From contig CM060193.1 of NCBI GenBank assembly GCA_030549335.1, positions 64,519,646 to 64,583,645 of the forward strand: a stretch of 64,000 nt of DNA, read 5' to 3'. The notes below the pieces were generated by a model, which had not been told where the DNA came from, did not search any database, and saw nothing but the letters and a program-made list of their open reading frames with translations. The DNA is from Pontederia crassipes (lineage: Eukaryota; Streptophyta; Magnoliopsida; Commelinales; Pontederiaceae). Shown piece after piece: positions 13,501-25,924 of the stretch; within the stretch, counting starts at the first letter, position 1; each line of letters opens with the position of its first letter. Both the position numbers and the translations under genes were made by a program.

Positions 13501-16060
13501 TTTCATGACTACTGTGTTTTACCCACGTTAGACTATTCATCAAATCATCTTGGTCCTTAAGATCTAAACCTCGTTACAAATTACAATAAACATCTCTAGC
13601 TCTCATTCTGACGATCTCTCTCCTTTCCCCTCTTTCCCATCTTGTGTCTCTCTCCCCTCTCCCCCTCTCTCCTTCTCCCCTCTTCCTCTCTCTCTCCCCC
13701 CCCCCCCCCCCCTCTCCCAACTCCTTCTCTCCCCTCTCTCTCTCTTCGCTCTCTCTCTCTATCTCTATTGCTCTCACTCTTCCTCTCTCCCTCTCTAGAT
13801 TTGGCTGTTTGCATTCAGATCCGGCTGCATAGCGGTCATCGCCTAGTGGCCAGACCAACTCCTATCGCCTAGCGGCTAGACCGGCTCCGACGAAGGTCAA
13901 ATCCCTCACCTCCTATCTCTCTTGCTATTTTCCTTTCTCCCTCTCTAGATCTGGCCGCCTTGTCGGCCGCCAAGAGCAGCCTCGGCCCAATCCAACCGCC
14001 CAGCCCGATTCGGCCTCCAACTATCGCTTGGCAGTCGGATCCATCCGCAGGCAACCAAAATGACACCAATAATGGCAACCCCCGGTCGGCGACCTCTCTC
14101 ATCATCCTCTCCCTCTCTCTCGCTGAATCGGTCATGAGCATCTAGATTTGATGGCCTGGTGGCCAGGTCTACCTGCCTACTGCTAGACAGGCCATAGGTA
14201 GCAATTTTTTTAATATTTAAAAATATTTTCGATGAGTACCTGTCGAAACTTTCAAAGGTTGTCGGCCTTTGGAAGGGCTAACGGGATCTACCTATCGGAA
14301 CATACAAGGGAGGGGTTTCCATCAAAACTTTCAAAGATAGCCCGCCTTTGGAAGTTCTGATGGGATCTGACAGAGTGCTTCCCATAAAAAATTTCAACAG
14401 GAAACACCAATCGAAACTTTTGAAAGCGGCAACCATTTGAAACTTTTGATGGGAGTTTTCCGTTAGAATTTTCGAAGAACCTTTGCGACGGTTTTACCTG
14501 TTGAAAATACTAAAAGGCTCTTGTGGCCCGTCGATGAGCGTTTTTCCAACAACATCATTTTCGTGAGAATATCCATTGAAAAATAAATTTCAACAAATTT
14601 CACAAATTTTTTTACAAATTTAACCATAAAAAATTCTTAAAAATATTATAGTGGTAGAATTTCAGGAACTAGAATTAGGATATATCTACATGATGGTCAT
14701 GATCATAGAGAAAAGAGAATCAGAATATAACGTAGTGACAAAAGGTCACGAGTTGAAATTCCATTTGTTCCTTTATTTTTAATTCTTATTTTTCTTGCAT
14801 CATGTTTATTATCCTCCCTTTCTAATCTAAAAAATTTATCATACCGAAAATCTAAAATTAATAAGAGAATATCTGGAATTAATAAATTAGTGGTCATGAG
14901 CATGCCCTAACTTTGTCTTAACGCCACGACTCATAACTGTCTCCTCTCTCTCCTCTCCATTCTATCCTGTTCTCCCCTTTCCATCAATCACTTTCCTCTC
15001 TCACCTACACCCTTTCGTCTTATTTAACTTTTTTTAATTTAAGTTTAACGTAACGTGATTAAATTTTAAATTAACTCAAAGTTTTAATTCTATATACTAC
15101 TAGTTAGCTCACTGTCGGTCGTGTCCTTTTTCTATTATCTTCTCTCTTTTTTAAATTTAAGTGCTACATAATACATTAAATTATTTTATCTCACTATAAT
15201 TATTATATCATATTAAATAGTTTTTAGAATATAATAATTTATTAATTTTTAAATTCAATCTACGTTATTATATTCATTAAAAAAATATATTTTAAACGGC
15301 CACTACAACGTATCTGAAAAAAAAACCTTCTTAATTTCCATCATTATATTTTTCTTATTCATAAAAATACGATAAGAACTATTCCTTCAAATCCATATTC
15401 ATGGAGAACTGGAATAAATCCAATTCTAGTTGTCAAGTTACATCAACGAAGAACCATATTCTACAGTTTGGGGAGGAGTTTTTATTGATAAAAAAAGAAG
15501 AATATAGTTCAAAGCATTGGTTATCTCAAAATTATCGTGGAATTATATTAGTCACACCTTTATTTGGTAATACGTTATATGATATGAGAAAGCGGGGAGA
15601 GAGACATGCATGCATGCTTTGAGATTAATCAGCTGACCTCAATGAAGACGACGAGGGCCTTGAACGACGGTGCGTTTTCGTACATGATGCCGGTGTTCGG
15701 CGGGAACTTTTCGACGTCGGCTTGGTTCCCGGTGTAGACGAAGATGGGGGAGCCCCCGCCGCCCCAGTGGGTGCTGTTGATGAGGTACCTCTGCTGGAAG
15801 GTGGCGTAGCTCTGGGGGTTGTAGTTGAAGTGATCCAGCGTCTGGGTGAAGTACCTCGTCTCGTACAGAGAACGGTCGTACGCTGAGAACTCCTTGCCGC
15901 CGGCGGGACGAGCGGTCCATCCCGTCCGAAGCCGGCTGAGCCGCGGGAAGGTTCCGGCCGGAGATGCCGCCGCGCCGCAGGAAGGGAGGAGGGGACATGG
16001 AAGAACGACAAAGGAAGCCAAGACGAGAAGACGCAGAGCGACCGGCCTCAAGGCCTCCAT
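8870..16060 (-). CDS. PRCP: Lysosomal Pro-X carboxypeptidase-like protein (peptidase S28), ten exons, complete
   Basis: Peptidase S28 enzymes remove a C-terminal residue after proline and act in the lysosome/vacuole or secretory route. I read ten exons (minus strand): 15638-16060, 10759-10933, 10542-10678, 10279-10391, 10019-10148, 9734-9892, 9438-9590, 9244-9323, 9113-9162 and 8870-9009. All junctions are GT-AG and phases agree, giving 519 residues, close to plant family length. Residues about 8-24 form a hydrophobic signal peptide. The nucleophile Ser196 lies in GGSYGG, followed by LAAWFRLKYPH. Asp451 lies in NGLRDP. The catalytic His is in the HHVDLRFS segment (pair 476-477). HRYYG opens exon 2. 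Intron 1 is 4.7 kb and repeat-rich; the others are about 80-170 bp except those around exons 6-7. A (GA)20 tract abuts the exon 3 donor. The start Met precedes the signal peptide. A partial second copy lies at 59900-61975. Confidence 0.9.
10501..10540. repeat. (GA)20 microsatellite abutting the exon 3 splice donor
   Basis: On the minus strand exon 3 ends ...TTCAGG and the donor reads GTCTCTCT, so the intron begins inside the CT repeat. The paralogous tract at 61537-61582 is (GA)23. A shorter GA tract lies at the intron 4 acceptor side (about 10155-10190). Confidence 0.9.
10934..15637 (-). other. Intron 1 of the carboxypeptidase gene, repeat-rich
   Basis: This 4.7-kb intron holds LTR-like sequence. 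A block from about 11334 (TGTAACATCCTCCGG) has a diverged direct repeat at about 13440-13590, sharing ACGAATTTAAAACAYGTCT and TTGTGTTTTGCCCACG-like segments. Between them lies AT-rich sequence with TTCGCTAGCAAGTGCACTAG near 11680, echoed near 13280. The 10940-13200 portion is present in the second gene copy, so the insertion predates the duplication. 13574-14150 is CT- and GC-rich. 14150-14560 holds degenerate TCGAAACTTTCAAAG repeats. No gene is seen within it. Confidence 0.6.
13574..14150. repeat. CT-rich low-complexity tract with C17 run, then GC-rich segment
   Basis: 13600-13800 is almost pure CT, including a run of 17 C at 13696-13712. 13800-14150 is GC-rich, with repeated CTAGCGGCYAGACCGGCTCC-like and CTCCCTCTCTAGATYTGGC units at about 13788 and 13940. 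The Ser/Leu/Pro-rich and Arg/Glu-rich open frames on both strands are composition artefacts. Confidence 0.75.
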
Positions 16061-16086
16061 GACGTCTCGAGTTGTAACGGGGCGAA

Positions 16087-16318
16087 GAGAGCAGACAGCA
16101 AATTAAAGCTAGAAAATGAAGCTATAATAATTAAGAATACAGTGGAGCTCAATATATAGAATGTACAAAATATACAATTTTTATAATTGTTATAAAAATG
16201 TACAATTATAGTTTTGTCTGACCGGAGAGCAGACAGCAAATTAATGCTAGAAAATGAAGCTATAATAACAATACCGTGGACCTCAATGTATGGAATGTAA
16301 AAATATACAATTTTTTAG
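16087..16318 (-). promoter_or_regulatory. Promoter-proximal tandem duplication upstream of the carboxypeptidase gene
   Basis: GAGAGCAGACAGCAAATTAA recurs at 16087 and 16225 (138-bp spacing), with the following GCTAGAAAATGAAGCTATAATAA in both. On the minus strand the proximal unit contains TCTATATATT (around 16153-16158), about 93 bp upstream of the start codon and a candidate TATA box. The distal unit reads ATGTATGG there and lacks it. TATA function is inferred from sequence and distance only. Confidence 0.5.
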
Positions 16319-16928
16319 CTATTTCATTGGATAATATTACGATTTATTTATGAGATTTTTTTTTATCTTCTCCATTCAGAAATATTTATTTTAGAAGGTG
16401 GTAGGTGGACTCCAAATCACTATCACCTTTAACTGAATTAATTTGATTGGCACACAGTTATGAGGGATGACACTCTAACAAATTTTTTTTATGTACATAT
16501 GAAGCACACGTAATAAGGTAATATAAGAAAAGAAAAAAAACAAAAAAAAACAGCACATCAACTTCTAAAACTTTATTAAAAGACATTTAATTTTAAAACT
16601 TTTTTAGTTGAACTACGAATATTGAATCACATATTTTTCCACACAGTACTATTTTTTACAATTGAAATGCTTATCTACTTGTACAACATATGTGTTGAGT
16701 TAACAAGAAGGTGCATAACAACTTGTATGCAGCTTTGGAGCTAGTTTTTCATTAAACTGTTGTGAATTGTGAGTCTTGTGACTCCATTAGTTGTAACCAA
16801 ATTATATGTTCATTAATGTTTCCATAATCAATTCAGAGATAGAATCCAATTGTAAAGTAAGTCACGATTGAACCGGTTCGTATGGGGATTGGATCGAATA
16901 CACACATATATCTATCTATCTATCTATC

Positions 16929-16962
<34 letters not shown>

Positions 16963-17239
16963 AGATATATATATATATAGTAAACAAATTAAACATCATT
17001 GAATCAATGTTTCACTAAAACTTTAAAGTAATCATATAAATAAAATATGTTACTGGGCACATTATCAAATTTATAGATCATTATAACTTAATCCTACAAA
17101 GATTCTAGCAAAATTTGATAGCATCATTATGAATAGTATGCTTTAATTTTTGCAAGCAGGAAATTCATTTTAATAAAGATAATTAGAAAAGAAGATGACA
17201 AAATTAATGAATAAGTGGAGTTGAAAATTAAAATCATAC
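16319..17239. other. AT-rich spacer with TATC/TA microsatellite
   Basis: No gene is seen. 16907-16981 is a compound microsatellite, (ATCT)n followed by (TA)n. Confidence 0.6.
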
Positions 17240-17912
17240 TGAAAGAACCGTAATAGCAAATCTAGATCGGATCATGACGAATCATATAGGAAACTTACAA
17301 CTGTCCATCGCACTCTTTCGATCACAAATAAGTTGGTAATCGACTTCTTGTATTGATGAACGCACTTGATGGAATGGACTTCCAAAACGACACCACCAAA
17401 TCTATTCTTCTTAGTAAGGATGGAGAATGCAAAAGAAGAACTTTTACCAAATAGATTTCATCCAAATTGTATGTTTTGAGAACCATGACCATTTATTTAT
17501 AGTAGGCACAAGGGGTTTCAAGTTTCACCCATCATGAAGCCTTCGAATGCACGATTTGACCTCCATACACGTCTTTTGACATTGATGTACCTTTTGATCA
17601 TCATATATATACCATTTCATTATCATATATCTTTTAGTATATGAACACATATACATCCTTATACCTTATACACCTTTTGGTATATATGTATACCCATTAA
17701 ACTTTATACATCTTTTGGTATATATATACACCCTTTAACCTTTTGATATATACATCTTTTAGTCTCTACACATGTAATTCCATATCATTTCACATTAATG
17801 AATATGCCCATAAATACTTTGATCACTTTATTTGGGCTTTAATATAATTTGACAATTCTTAATTGTATAATTATTTTCATATTAAACCCAATGTTGGAAT
17901 TATATTCCAACA
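17240..17912 (-). repeat. 3' LTR of the copia element
   Basis: 673 bp, TG...CA on the minus strand. It is flanked outside by CATAC and inside by the polypurine tract. Compared with the 5' LTR it lacks about 20 bp near 17284 and carries many point differences, so the insertion is old. Confidence 0.9.
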
Positions 17913-18299
17913 ATCTCACACTTGAATTACATATGAAACTTTATAATTATACATACTAAAATGAAATCAACTTTATTATCAAAAATGACAAAATAATCTC
18001 ATTCATTAATTATACCAATAAATGATCAAAGTAATATTTGTCGCATTCATCGCAACTTGACTCACAGTGGTCACATATATCAATATAATTAATAACAAAT
18101 TCTTGATATGGATGCGTAGCATGGAAGTTACATGCAATGTGGTCATAACATGCCTACTTCCAACTAGTCCACTTAATCGAGATTGAACTTAATAAAGAGT
18201 GAAACTGAACTGTAGATTTGCATATTTGAACCTTAATACATAAGCTGAACTATACGATGATATGTCTATAATATGAGCATTTATAATTACAAACTCCCA

Positions 18300-18790
18300 C
18301 TAAAACCGAATATCCTGAATTAAATTGACACCCATATTACCGGTGTACTCAATAAACACATTGGATGACAATTCCTTAGTAATTGGATCCATAATAATAA
18401 AATTTGTCCAAATATGCTCAATAGACATTAATCGTTTCTTCACTCTTTCTTTAACAAATAGGAACTTGATTTTAGTGTTCCTCAATTTTTCCATCCTCCA
18501 TAATTGTCACCTTATTGTCACAAAAAATAATTTTAATGATCTTTTAATACCATCAACTATCCGTAGTTCCGTGATAAAATTTCACAGCCAAATTTCATAT
18601 TAGATGCCTTATAGCACGCAATGAATTCTACTTCCACAATTGAAGAATATAATAATTAACTATTTGACAATCCTTCATAATGTAATATACAAATAAATAT
18701 AGTCTATTGTAGATTTCATGCTATCTTTGACATCTAACAAATCGGAGTCTGAATATCCAATAATCACAACTTGATTTGTCCTCCCATATG
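18300..18790 (-). pseudogene. Copia RNase H remnant
   Basis: On the minus strand the segments GYSDSDLLDVKDSMKST, then VEFIACYKASN, then IFCDNKVTIMEDGK, then IKFLFVKERV and ISIEH-like (MSIEHIWTN) and DPITKELSSNVF appear in the order of the C-terminal copia RNase H region. Stops and frameshifts separate them, so this is not a functional gene. Confidence 0.85.
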
Positions 18791-19165
18791 TCCTCTATAA
18801 AATATCATTGGACTCTTCTTAATCAATTTCTGGATTACTTAAATATTTGCCTAATATTTCAATAATGTACACAATATTCGAATGCATAAAATAGAGCATA
18901 AATAAGACTCTTATTACTAAAAAAATCTTATGCATTTTCATTCTCTCAAAGTCATTGTCATGACACTAGTTGAGACTAAACTTGTCTCCTTTAGATGTAG
19001 AAGTACTTCCTAACTTGTAAGCACAATTTCATTATATTTGAATTTTCAACACAAAAGATATCATTGAGATTTTTTTATCTCAAAATGCTTTATCTAAAAT
19101 CTTTTGATTTCTTGAATGTACTTACTCTCACCGAACTTATGACATATATAATCATGTGTTAAGTT

Positions 19166-19561
19166 CATTTCAAAACCAAATGAGATAATAACTTCATAAA
19201 ACTAATTATATCAACATCTATCTAATGTGGTGCCAAATTAAAATGTGCAATCACATACCAATAATACTAAAGAAGTCATTAGATGACACAGGAAAGAAAG
19301 TCTCTAAAATTTAATGCCTTCTTTCCCAATAAACTCCTTTGAACAATGAAACAAAATCCTAAACATTTCAAAACCAAATGAGATAATAACTTCATAAAAC
19401 TAATTATATCAACATCTATCTAATATGGTGCCAAATTAAAATGTGCAATCACATACCAATAATACTAAAGAAGTCATTAGATGACATAGGAAAGAAAGTC
19501 TTTAAAATTTAATGCCTTCTTTCCCAATAAACTCCTTTGAACAATGAAACAAAATCCTAAA
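19166..19561. repeat. 198-bp tandem duplication inside the copia element
   Basis: CATTTCAAAACCAAATGAG starts at 19166 and 19364. The two 198-bp units differ at only a few positions, so this duplication is much younger than the LTR divergence. Confidence 0.9.
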
Positions 19562-19601
19562 CATTATTGACATTTATGAACTTTATTCATTTATTTATAG
19601 C

Positions 19602-20743
19602 TGTTGGATCTAAGTTTTAATGACATATAAAATTATATTTTAATGATACAAAACTCGAAAGATTAAAGTTAAAATGCTGAAAAAGTTTAAAGAAAAAGAG
19701 ATAACTTTATGCACTACACTTTGATTAAATAATTGACCATGATACTATTAGATTTTGGATTAATCATAATATCAAATTATAGAGAATTATGTTAGCTTTT
19801 CATAAAATAAAAAATCATCTCATTTGGATAACTGTACAGGGCGGTCGACCGGTCCAGAACACCGGTCCAAAACACCGGTCAACCGGTCAGTACAGAAAAT
19901 GCCTAATTTCAATAAACAGAATGTCGAGACTATACCGATCGAGATATTGATCGACCGGTCTATTAGACAGGTCGATTAATGCAGAATTCACCAACGATCA
20001 TATTTTTTCATAAAAGAAAGTGTACCGGTCGACCGGTCCATAAAGTGCTGTCGACCGGCCTTTGAGTCAAATGAATAATAACGGTCCATTTTGAAGGAAA
20101 AAATTGTGGAATGATTTTTGGACGATTTTCTCACTTGCTAAAGCCTATAAAAGGAGTGCGAAAGTTAGAAGAAAGTGTATCCATCTAAGCTTTGAAAAAA
20201 AACTTCAAGTTATCAAAAGAAGATATTCTCCTAGAAGTTTTCATTTTTAGTTTTTCCTTCTTTCTCTTTTCTTCTCTTGTGAGCTTAGCTTTGTAAAGGA
20301 GAGAAATATTTTATTTAGAAAAATACTGAGAGAGCTCTTGTGTAAAAGAGATTCTAAATCTTTAACAAGAGAAAATATTAAGCTTCGTTAGAGAAGAGTT
20401 GTGCCTTATCTCTCGAAGAGGAGAAAAGACAATGGTGTAAAGGGCTTTTCTTTCTTGCCCCATTTGGAACAAAGGGAGAGATTCTAGTGGAATCTCCGGC
20501 GATCTCGAGGTCGAGAAGTCAGAGCGGGGACGTAGGTCAAGGTGTGGCCGAATCTCGTCAATAATCATTGTGTACTTTTTTATTGCTTTCTCTCTCTCCC
20601 TCGCATGTTGGTTTTGATGTGATCTGAATTGCATTGATTTGAAAGATGTTAAGAATCGATATTAAGCTTCCGCAATGATTTTTGTGAAATCGATATTTTT
20701 GTTTTAACACTAATTCACACCCCCTCCCCTTTGGGATCCTACA
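19602..20743 (+). mobile_element. Nested solo LTR in the copia element
   Basis: 1142 bp running from TGTTGGATCTAAG to GGGATCCTACA, in plus orientation. A promoter-like CCTATAAAAGGAG lies near 20142, and repeated ACCGGTCGACCGGTC segments lie at 19840-20060. Direct flanks are ATAGC and ATGAC, an imperfect 5-bp target-site duplication. On the minus strand the surrounding copia RT reading (…SRWM…, then INKEIKFINVNNVWDF) resumes across it, which supports the borders. No internal region or second LTR is present. Confidence 0.75.
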
Positions 20744-21454
20744 ATGACATCCATCTACTTCTGAGAATTAGAACTTTCATAACTTGATAGAGATTGATTG
20801 GATAATCCTCCATTATATCAATATCAACTTGATGTTGTTGGAGAATATTGTGAAGTCATAGGATACTACACTTCTCCTTTCTCTAATGGATCTTCTCAAC
20901 GAAAAATATTCTTGAAGTTGTAGAGTTTGTTCTTCTAGAAGGATATTCAACATTATCTTAATCATAATTGATATTTTTAATATTAGAAATAAATTTGTAT
21001 TTAATGTCAATCGTATCTGTTGGAATGTTAATCGATTCCTTATTAAAGATAATGTTCCTAATATTATCTCCTTCCTCAAACTCAACATCTTCAAAGAACT
21101 AAGCACTCTTATAAGTTATATCTAAAAAATTTCAAGGAAATCTTGACTATAATCATAACGTATAGTACCTCTAAATAATTTTAGAATGACACCCTTAATT
21201 ACTTATGCTATTAGATTACTCTCACTTTTCTATCTCCCTCATTTCATTAGAGGTACTCTTATTAGTAATTCAGTGGGTTTGGCAATCCTCGAAGCATAAT
21301 TCAAAACCACGACTTTGAGAGTGATATTAATACTTTCTTGCCATGTCTTAAAATTTGTGTCATTATACATGAAAATGAACTTGATGCTCATGTTGATATT
21401 ACTAGAAAATACAGAAAATTGATTAGAGAACAAATCATAAATACAAAATCAAGC

Positions 21455-21833
21455 CATAACAAAATTTAAGTGTGGATAAATTCCATCACAAGATATCGAC
21501 ACAACATTAATATTTAGTCTTTAAACAAAAATACTAACTTGTAAGTGATATCTTCTCATGGTAACAATTTGATAATAAAATAACATATCAAATAATGAAT
21601 TTTTCTTTGGGCCAATTTATTATTCACATGTAACACGAAATAATTATCACTAATTATTGCCACGATACCACAACAAAATATAAGTAAGGACAAACACCAT
21701 CTGAAGATATCGACAAAACATTAGTATTTAGTCTTTGGACAAAAATATTAACTTGTAAATGATATCTTCTCATGATAACAAATTGATAATAAAATAACAT
21801 ATCGAATAATAAATTTTTCTTTGGGCCAATAGA
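21455..21833. repeat. Degenerate tandem duplication, about 214-bp period
   Basis: GATATCGACAMAACATTARTA and TTTTTCTTTGGGCCAAT occur at 21492/21593-21616 and again about 214 bp later. It lies in the region that would have carried gag and the 5' part of pol, with no frame left. Confidence 0.7.
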
Positions 21834-22071
21834 TATATAAGCATTCATCCAATACATCTTTACGAAACAAAAGAATGAACATTCTAATCTTGTACATGAA
21901 GATACTTGATGATAATTTGGATTTACTTATCATTATCCATTCACTTAATATTAAAAGAAAATCAAGTTCTTGCATGAACATCCCAAAAAATGGAAGAAAA
22001 AATAAAAAATATATATTCATAAAAAAACTGAACTTTCTTAATTATTCAATCATGTAGGCTCTGATACCAAT

Positions 22072-22768
22072 TGAAAGAACCGTAATAGCAAAACTAGATC
22101 AGATCATGACGAAACATATAGGAAATTTAATAAATTGAATGCGGAAACTTACAATTGTCCATCGCACTCTTTCGATCACGAACAAGTTGGTAATCGACTT
22201 CTTGTGTTGACGAATACACTTGATGGAATAGACTTACAAAATGATACCATCGAAATCTATTCTTCTTAGCACATATGGGGAATGCAAAAGAAAAACTTTT
22301 ACCAAATAGATTTCATCCAAGTTGTTGTGTGTTTTGGGACCATGACCATCTATTTATAGTAGACACAAGGGGTTTAAGTTTCACCCATCATGAAGCATTC
22401 AACTGAACCCTTTGATATCCATATATGTCTTTTGACATTGATGTACCTTTTGATCATCATATATATACCATTTCATCGTAATATATCTTTTAGTATATAA
22501 ACACATATACATCATTATACTTTATACACCTTTTGGTATATATGTATACCCATTAAACTTTATACATCTTTTGGTATATATATACACATTTTAACCTTTT
22601 GGTAGATACATCTTATAGTCTCTACACATATAATTCAATATCATTTCACATTAATGAATATGCCCATAAATACTTTGATCACTTTATTTGGGCCTTTATA
22701 TATTTTGACAATTCTTAATTGTATAATTATTTTCATATTAAACCCAATGTTGAAATTATGTTCTAACA
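22072..22768 (-). repeat. 5' LTR of the copia element
   Basis: 697 bp. Plus-strand GGCTCTGATACCAA just left of it is the reverse complement of the tRNA-Met primer binding site, which defines this copy as the 5' LTR of a minus-strand element. Confidence 0.9.
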
Positions 22769-22773
22769 CATAC

Positions 22774-24639
22774 ATGCTCATTTTAGTTTTTAATGTGCAG
22801 CATAATCGATTATAAATAAAAACAAGTTTATATTACCGAGTTATATTTTATATATTAATTATGTTATATTTTATATTTTGTATACCAAGTTTGAATAAAT
22901 TACAAAATACAACTATAAAATGTACCATAACATTATGAAAATAAAGACTCCTATTTGTAGTCCAATTCAATATTTAGAATAAATATTCTATTTTTAGTTA
23001 TACAAATGTCATTGAATAGTGAAATTTGAAAGAAAAAACTTTATTCAATCAAACAAAGGATCCTAATTCTAGCTACTTAAATTTAGTCTAATTTTTAGAT
23101 ATAATATTCATTTATTTTAGGCTTATATAAGAAAACCTTTATCATAAGATAGATTTTTATTCATTAATAAAATTCATAAAATAAAATAAAAAATATATTA
23201 TAGCATATTATATTTTTTATTTTTAATAAGTTTTATTATAATTAGAGTTAGCAAATAACATTACACAGGAAGTTTAATTTAATTTTATATATCGTATATT
23301 CTTCATGTAATTAGATGTTCTTAAAAGTTCTGCTTTTAGTCAAATTAAAATTACCTTCATATGTTAAATCTAATTTATTTTTAGTTATTCTTATTTTTTA
23401 TTTATTAAAATCAAGGCTACCATTGCTCAAATTAAATTTACTTCTTTTCATCTCATTTACTTTTGACTGTACATATATTATTATCTTATATAACAAAATT
23501 TTACTATTAATTTTTATTTAAACAAGCTAAAAAATATGAAGTTAAAATAAAAAATTGTAAAACTCGTACTTTACTCAAATTAAATTCACTTTTTATATTT
23601 AATTAATTAATTAATTATCTTTTCTTGATTTGATCTTATCAAGACCCCTATTTATATTATAAATTTTAATTCCTTTGTTAGATTTTACATTTTCTAAATT
23701 TAGTCTATGCAACAAATCTTTAATTATATGATGACATTTTATTTATCAATAAAACTAATGAAATAATAATAAAATGTGTTATATTATATTTTATATTTCA
23801 TATATTAATCATAATAAGGATTGAATTAGAAAACAACATGATGGCCCTCGGAACAATGGTGACCAAACTGTTGGAATTCGCCCAGCGTAAAAGGGTCGCG
23901 CTCACGCTCGTAACAGATACTGTCTTGGCCGTGATAGGCCAGGCATGACCATGACACCCTGATCACGACCATGAGTGAGAGATTATTGAGATCGAGTCCA
24001 AAACTACCTTCCCTCACTACCGTGGGCAGGAGGGCACGACAATAACGAAGCATGTGGCACAGTCATAACACCTCAGTCACGTTCGTGACCAACGGTTGAA
24101 GGAAAATGAACATTTTTCACATTCCGATCATGGACATGACATCCATGTCACGACCGTGATTGTACAATTAAGGCACTTGTGATATTTTAAAAGTTATTTC
24201 CAAAATATTAATAGTATGTAATGATGATTGTTGATTGTATATGAACCTAGATACACGAATTGTATGTTCTCACATAACTAGATTAAAATTTAAAATTTGA
24301 GAGACGTAATTGATTGTTATTTGAAAAGCATAATGAACCTAGTTATGGGGGATATTACATATCGCCCCTCAAAGGCTCTTATCGGATTGTCAGGTTCTTA
24401 CACCTTGGTGTATGTATTTCTTTCCGAAATAATCATTCTCACATCAGTAACGGTGTGTGAATTCCTAAGTCACCTTCGGGCGAGAGAGGAGCATTGTCTT
24501 CGAGTGTTAGCTAGCCTATTGTGAGGGCAATGACATAAATTCTAAATATCGAAAGATATAATATTAATATAAGGACCAACATAGAACTGATGAATCGATG
24601 CCCACAAAAGTAGAAGTCCGAAAGGGTTATGAAGCAACC
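22774..24639. other. Intergenic AT-rich sequence, no gene recognised
   Basis: 22800-23820 is very AT-rich with no recognisable feature. 23826-24180 contains several YCACGACCRTGA-like motifs, probably decayed repeat sequence. 24330-24540 is a more GC-balanced segment with one short open frame that resembles nothing I recognise. Confidence 0.4.
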
Positions 24640-25391
24640 CTCACAACAAAAAAATTGACGAATAGCAACGCAATATAGCATCTCATATAAGATGACGCTA
24701 AGTCGACGCTAGTAGCATCCCCAAAGTGTCAAAGTGGAGTCACAAATATGCGACACGACATGCCTCCCAATAGAGTCATATTAGTGTCGACTTATCATTT
24801 ATAAGACATCGACACTAATGGAGGCGCCAAGGGGACGTTGCTTTGACAGTATTATTGCACGCCAAATAGAATAAACACGCGGTAGATCATAGCGTTGTAT
24901 TAGCATCTAAACTCGTCAATGCTAAACTAGCATCACATAAGCAGTGACGCGATATCAACGCTACGAACAGAGTCGATATGAGTGTCGAAGCTTTGCGCCA
25001 TCTTGGCATTGAGAAACACGGCGCCAGTTGGCGTCTCAACCTCATGACGCTAGGTAGATGCTACATGAATAAAATATTCCTAAATAAATATATATGTTAC
25101 CTACATATGTATTTGTATTCTTACCTACACATGTAACACATACAACGCTTAATTGGCGCTATTTTGACACTAACATGTTAACATATATGTTAATTAATAA
25201 GAAATAGATTAACTATATGTTATCTATATATTTGCATAACTACATATTATGTATTTTGATGCTAATTCGTATAACCTCATATATGTTACTTATATATATT
25301 ATATATACTATACTTTAATGAATAAATAAATGTCATATTATATGTGTACTTTCAACATATGTTTTCCTACATCATATGTGTTACTTATATA

Positions 25392-25891
25392 CAGTGGCGG
25401 AGCCAGGAATAATTGTCACTAGGTTCACCGATTACGAGCTGATAGAAATATTTTAAATTTTTTTATACTCACATAAATTTTGTTCTAAGATTTTGAATTA
25501 ATTTTCTTTAGAAAAAATTTCATATCATCCATGTATATAGACTTTTATAAAAAAAAAGAATATTAAATGATAAAAATAGCAAGCTAAAAAGTTAATAATT
25601 TTTTTTAGATGTATATATACTCAATAATTCATATTATCATAGTAAGAATAATAATGTTTAATATAAAATTGAAATGATTATTTTAACAAATTGATCTATT
25701 AAAATTATTAAATAAATGTTAATAATGACATAATTATCCTATGAAAAATATGTTACAAACAATGACATACAACTTCAATGAATCATATATATATATATAT
25801 ATTAAACATTATTATTAAATAAATGTTAATAATGACATAATTATCCTATGAAAAATATGTTACAAACAATGACATACAACTTCAATGAATC

Positions 25892-25924
<33 letters not shown>

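Larger units (their letters stand above)
17240..22768 (-). mobile_element. Ty1/copia LTR retrotransposon, decayed, minus orientation
   Basis: Two direct LTRs lie at 17240-17912 (3' LTR) and 22072-22768 (5' LTR). Read on the minus strand they start TGTTGGAAT or TGTTAGAAC and end GGTTCTTTCA. The 5-bp target-site duplication CATAC is perfect (17235-17239 and 22769-22773). Next to the 5' LTR, minus-strand TTGGTATCAGAGCC is the initiator-Met-tRNA primer binding site of copia elements. Next to the 3' LTR, AAGTGTGAGAT is a polypurine tract. Pol remnants in the expected order include an RRSIRERR segment before the RT (about 20870), the start of RT (about 20750-20810 and 19560-19600) and RNase H (18300-18790). 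All are broken by stops. The gag region is mostly lost. A solo LTR (19602-20743) interrupts the start of RT. Confidence 0.92.

Noticed and set aside
13574-13872. Ser/Leu/Pro-rich and Arg/Glu-rich frames
   Set aside because: They come from a CT-rich low-complexity tract on opposite strands.
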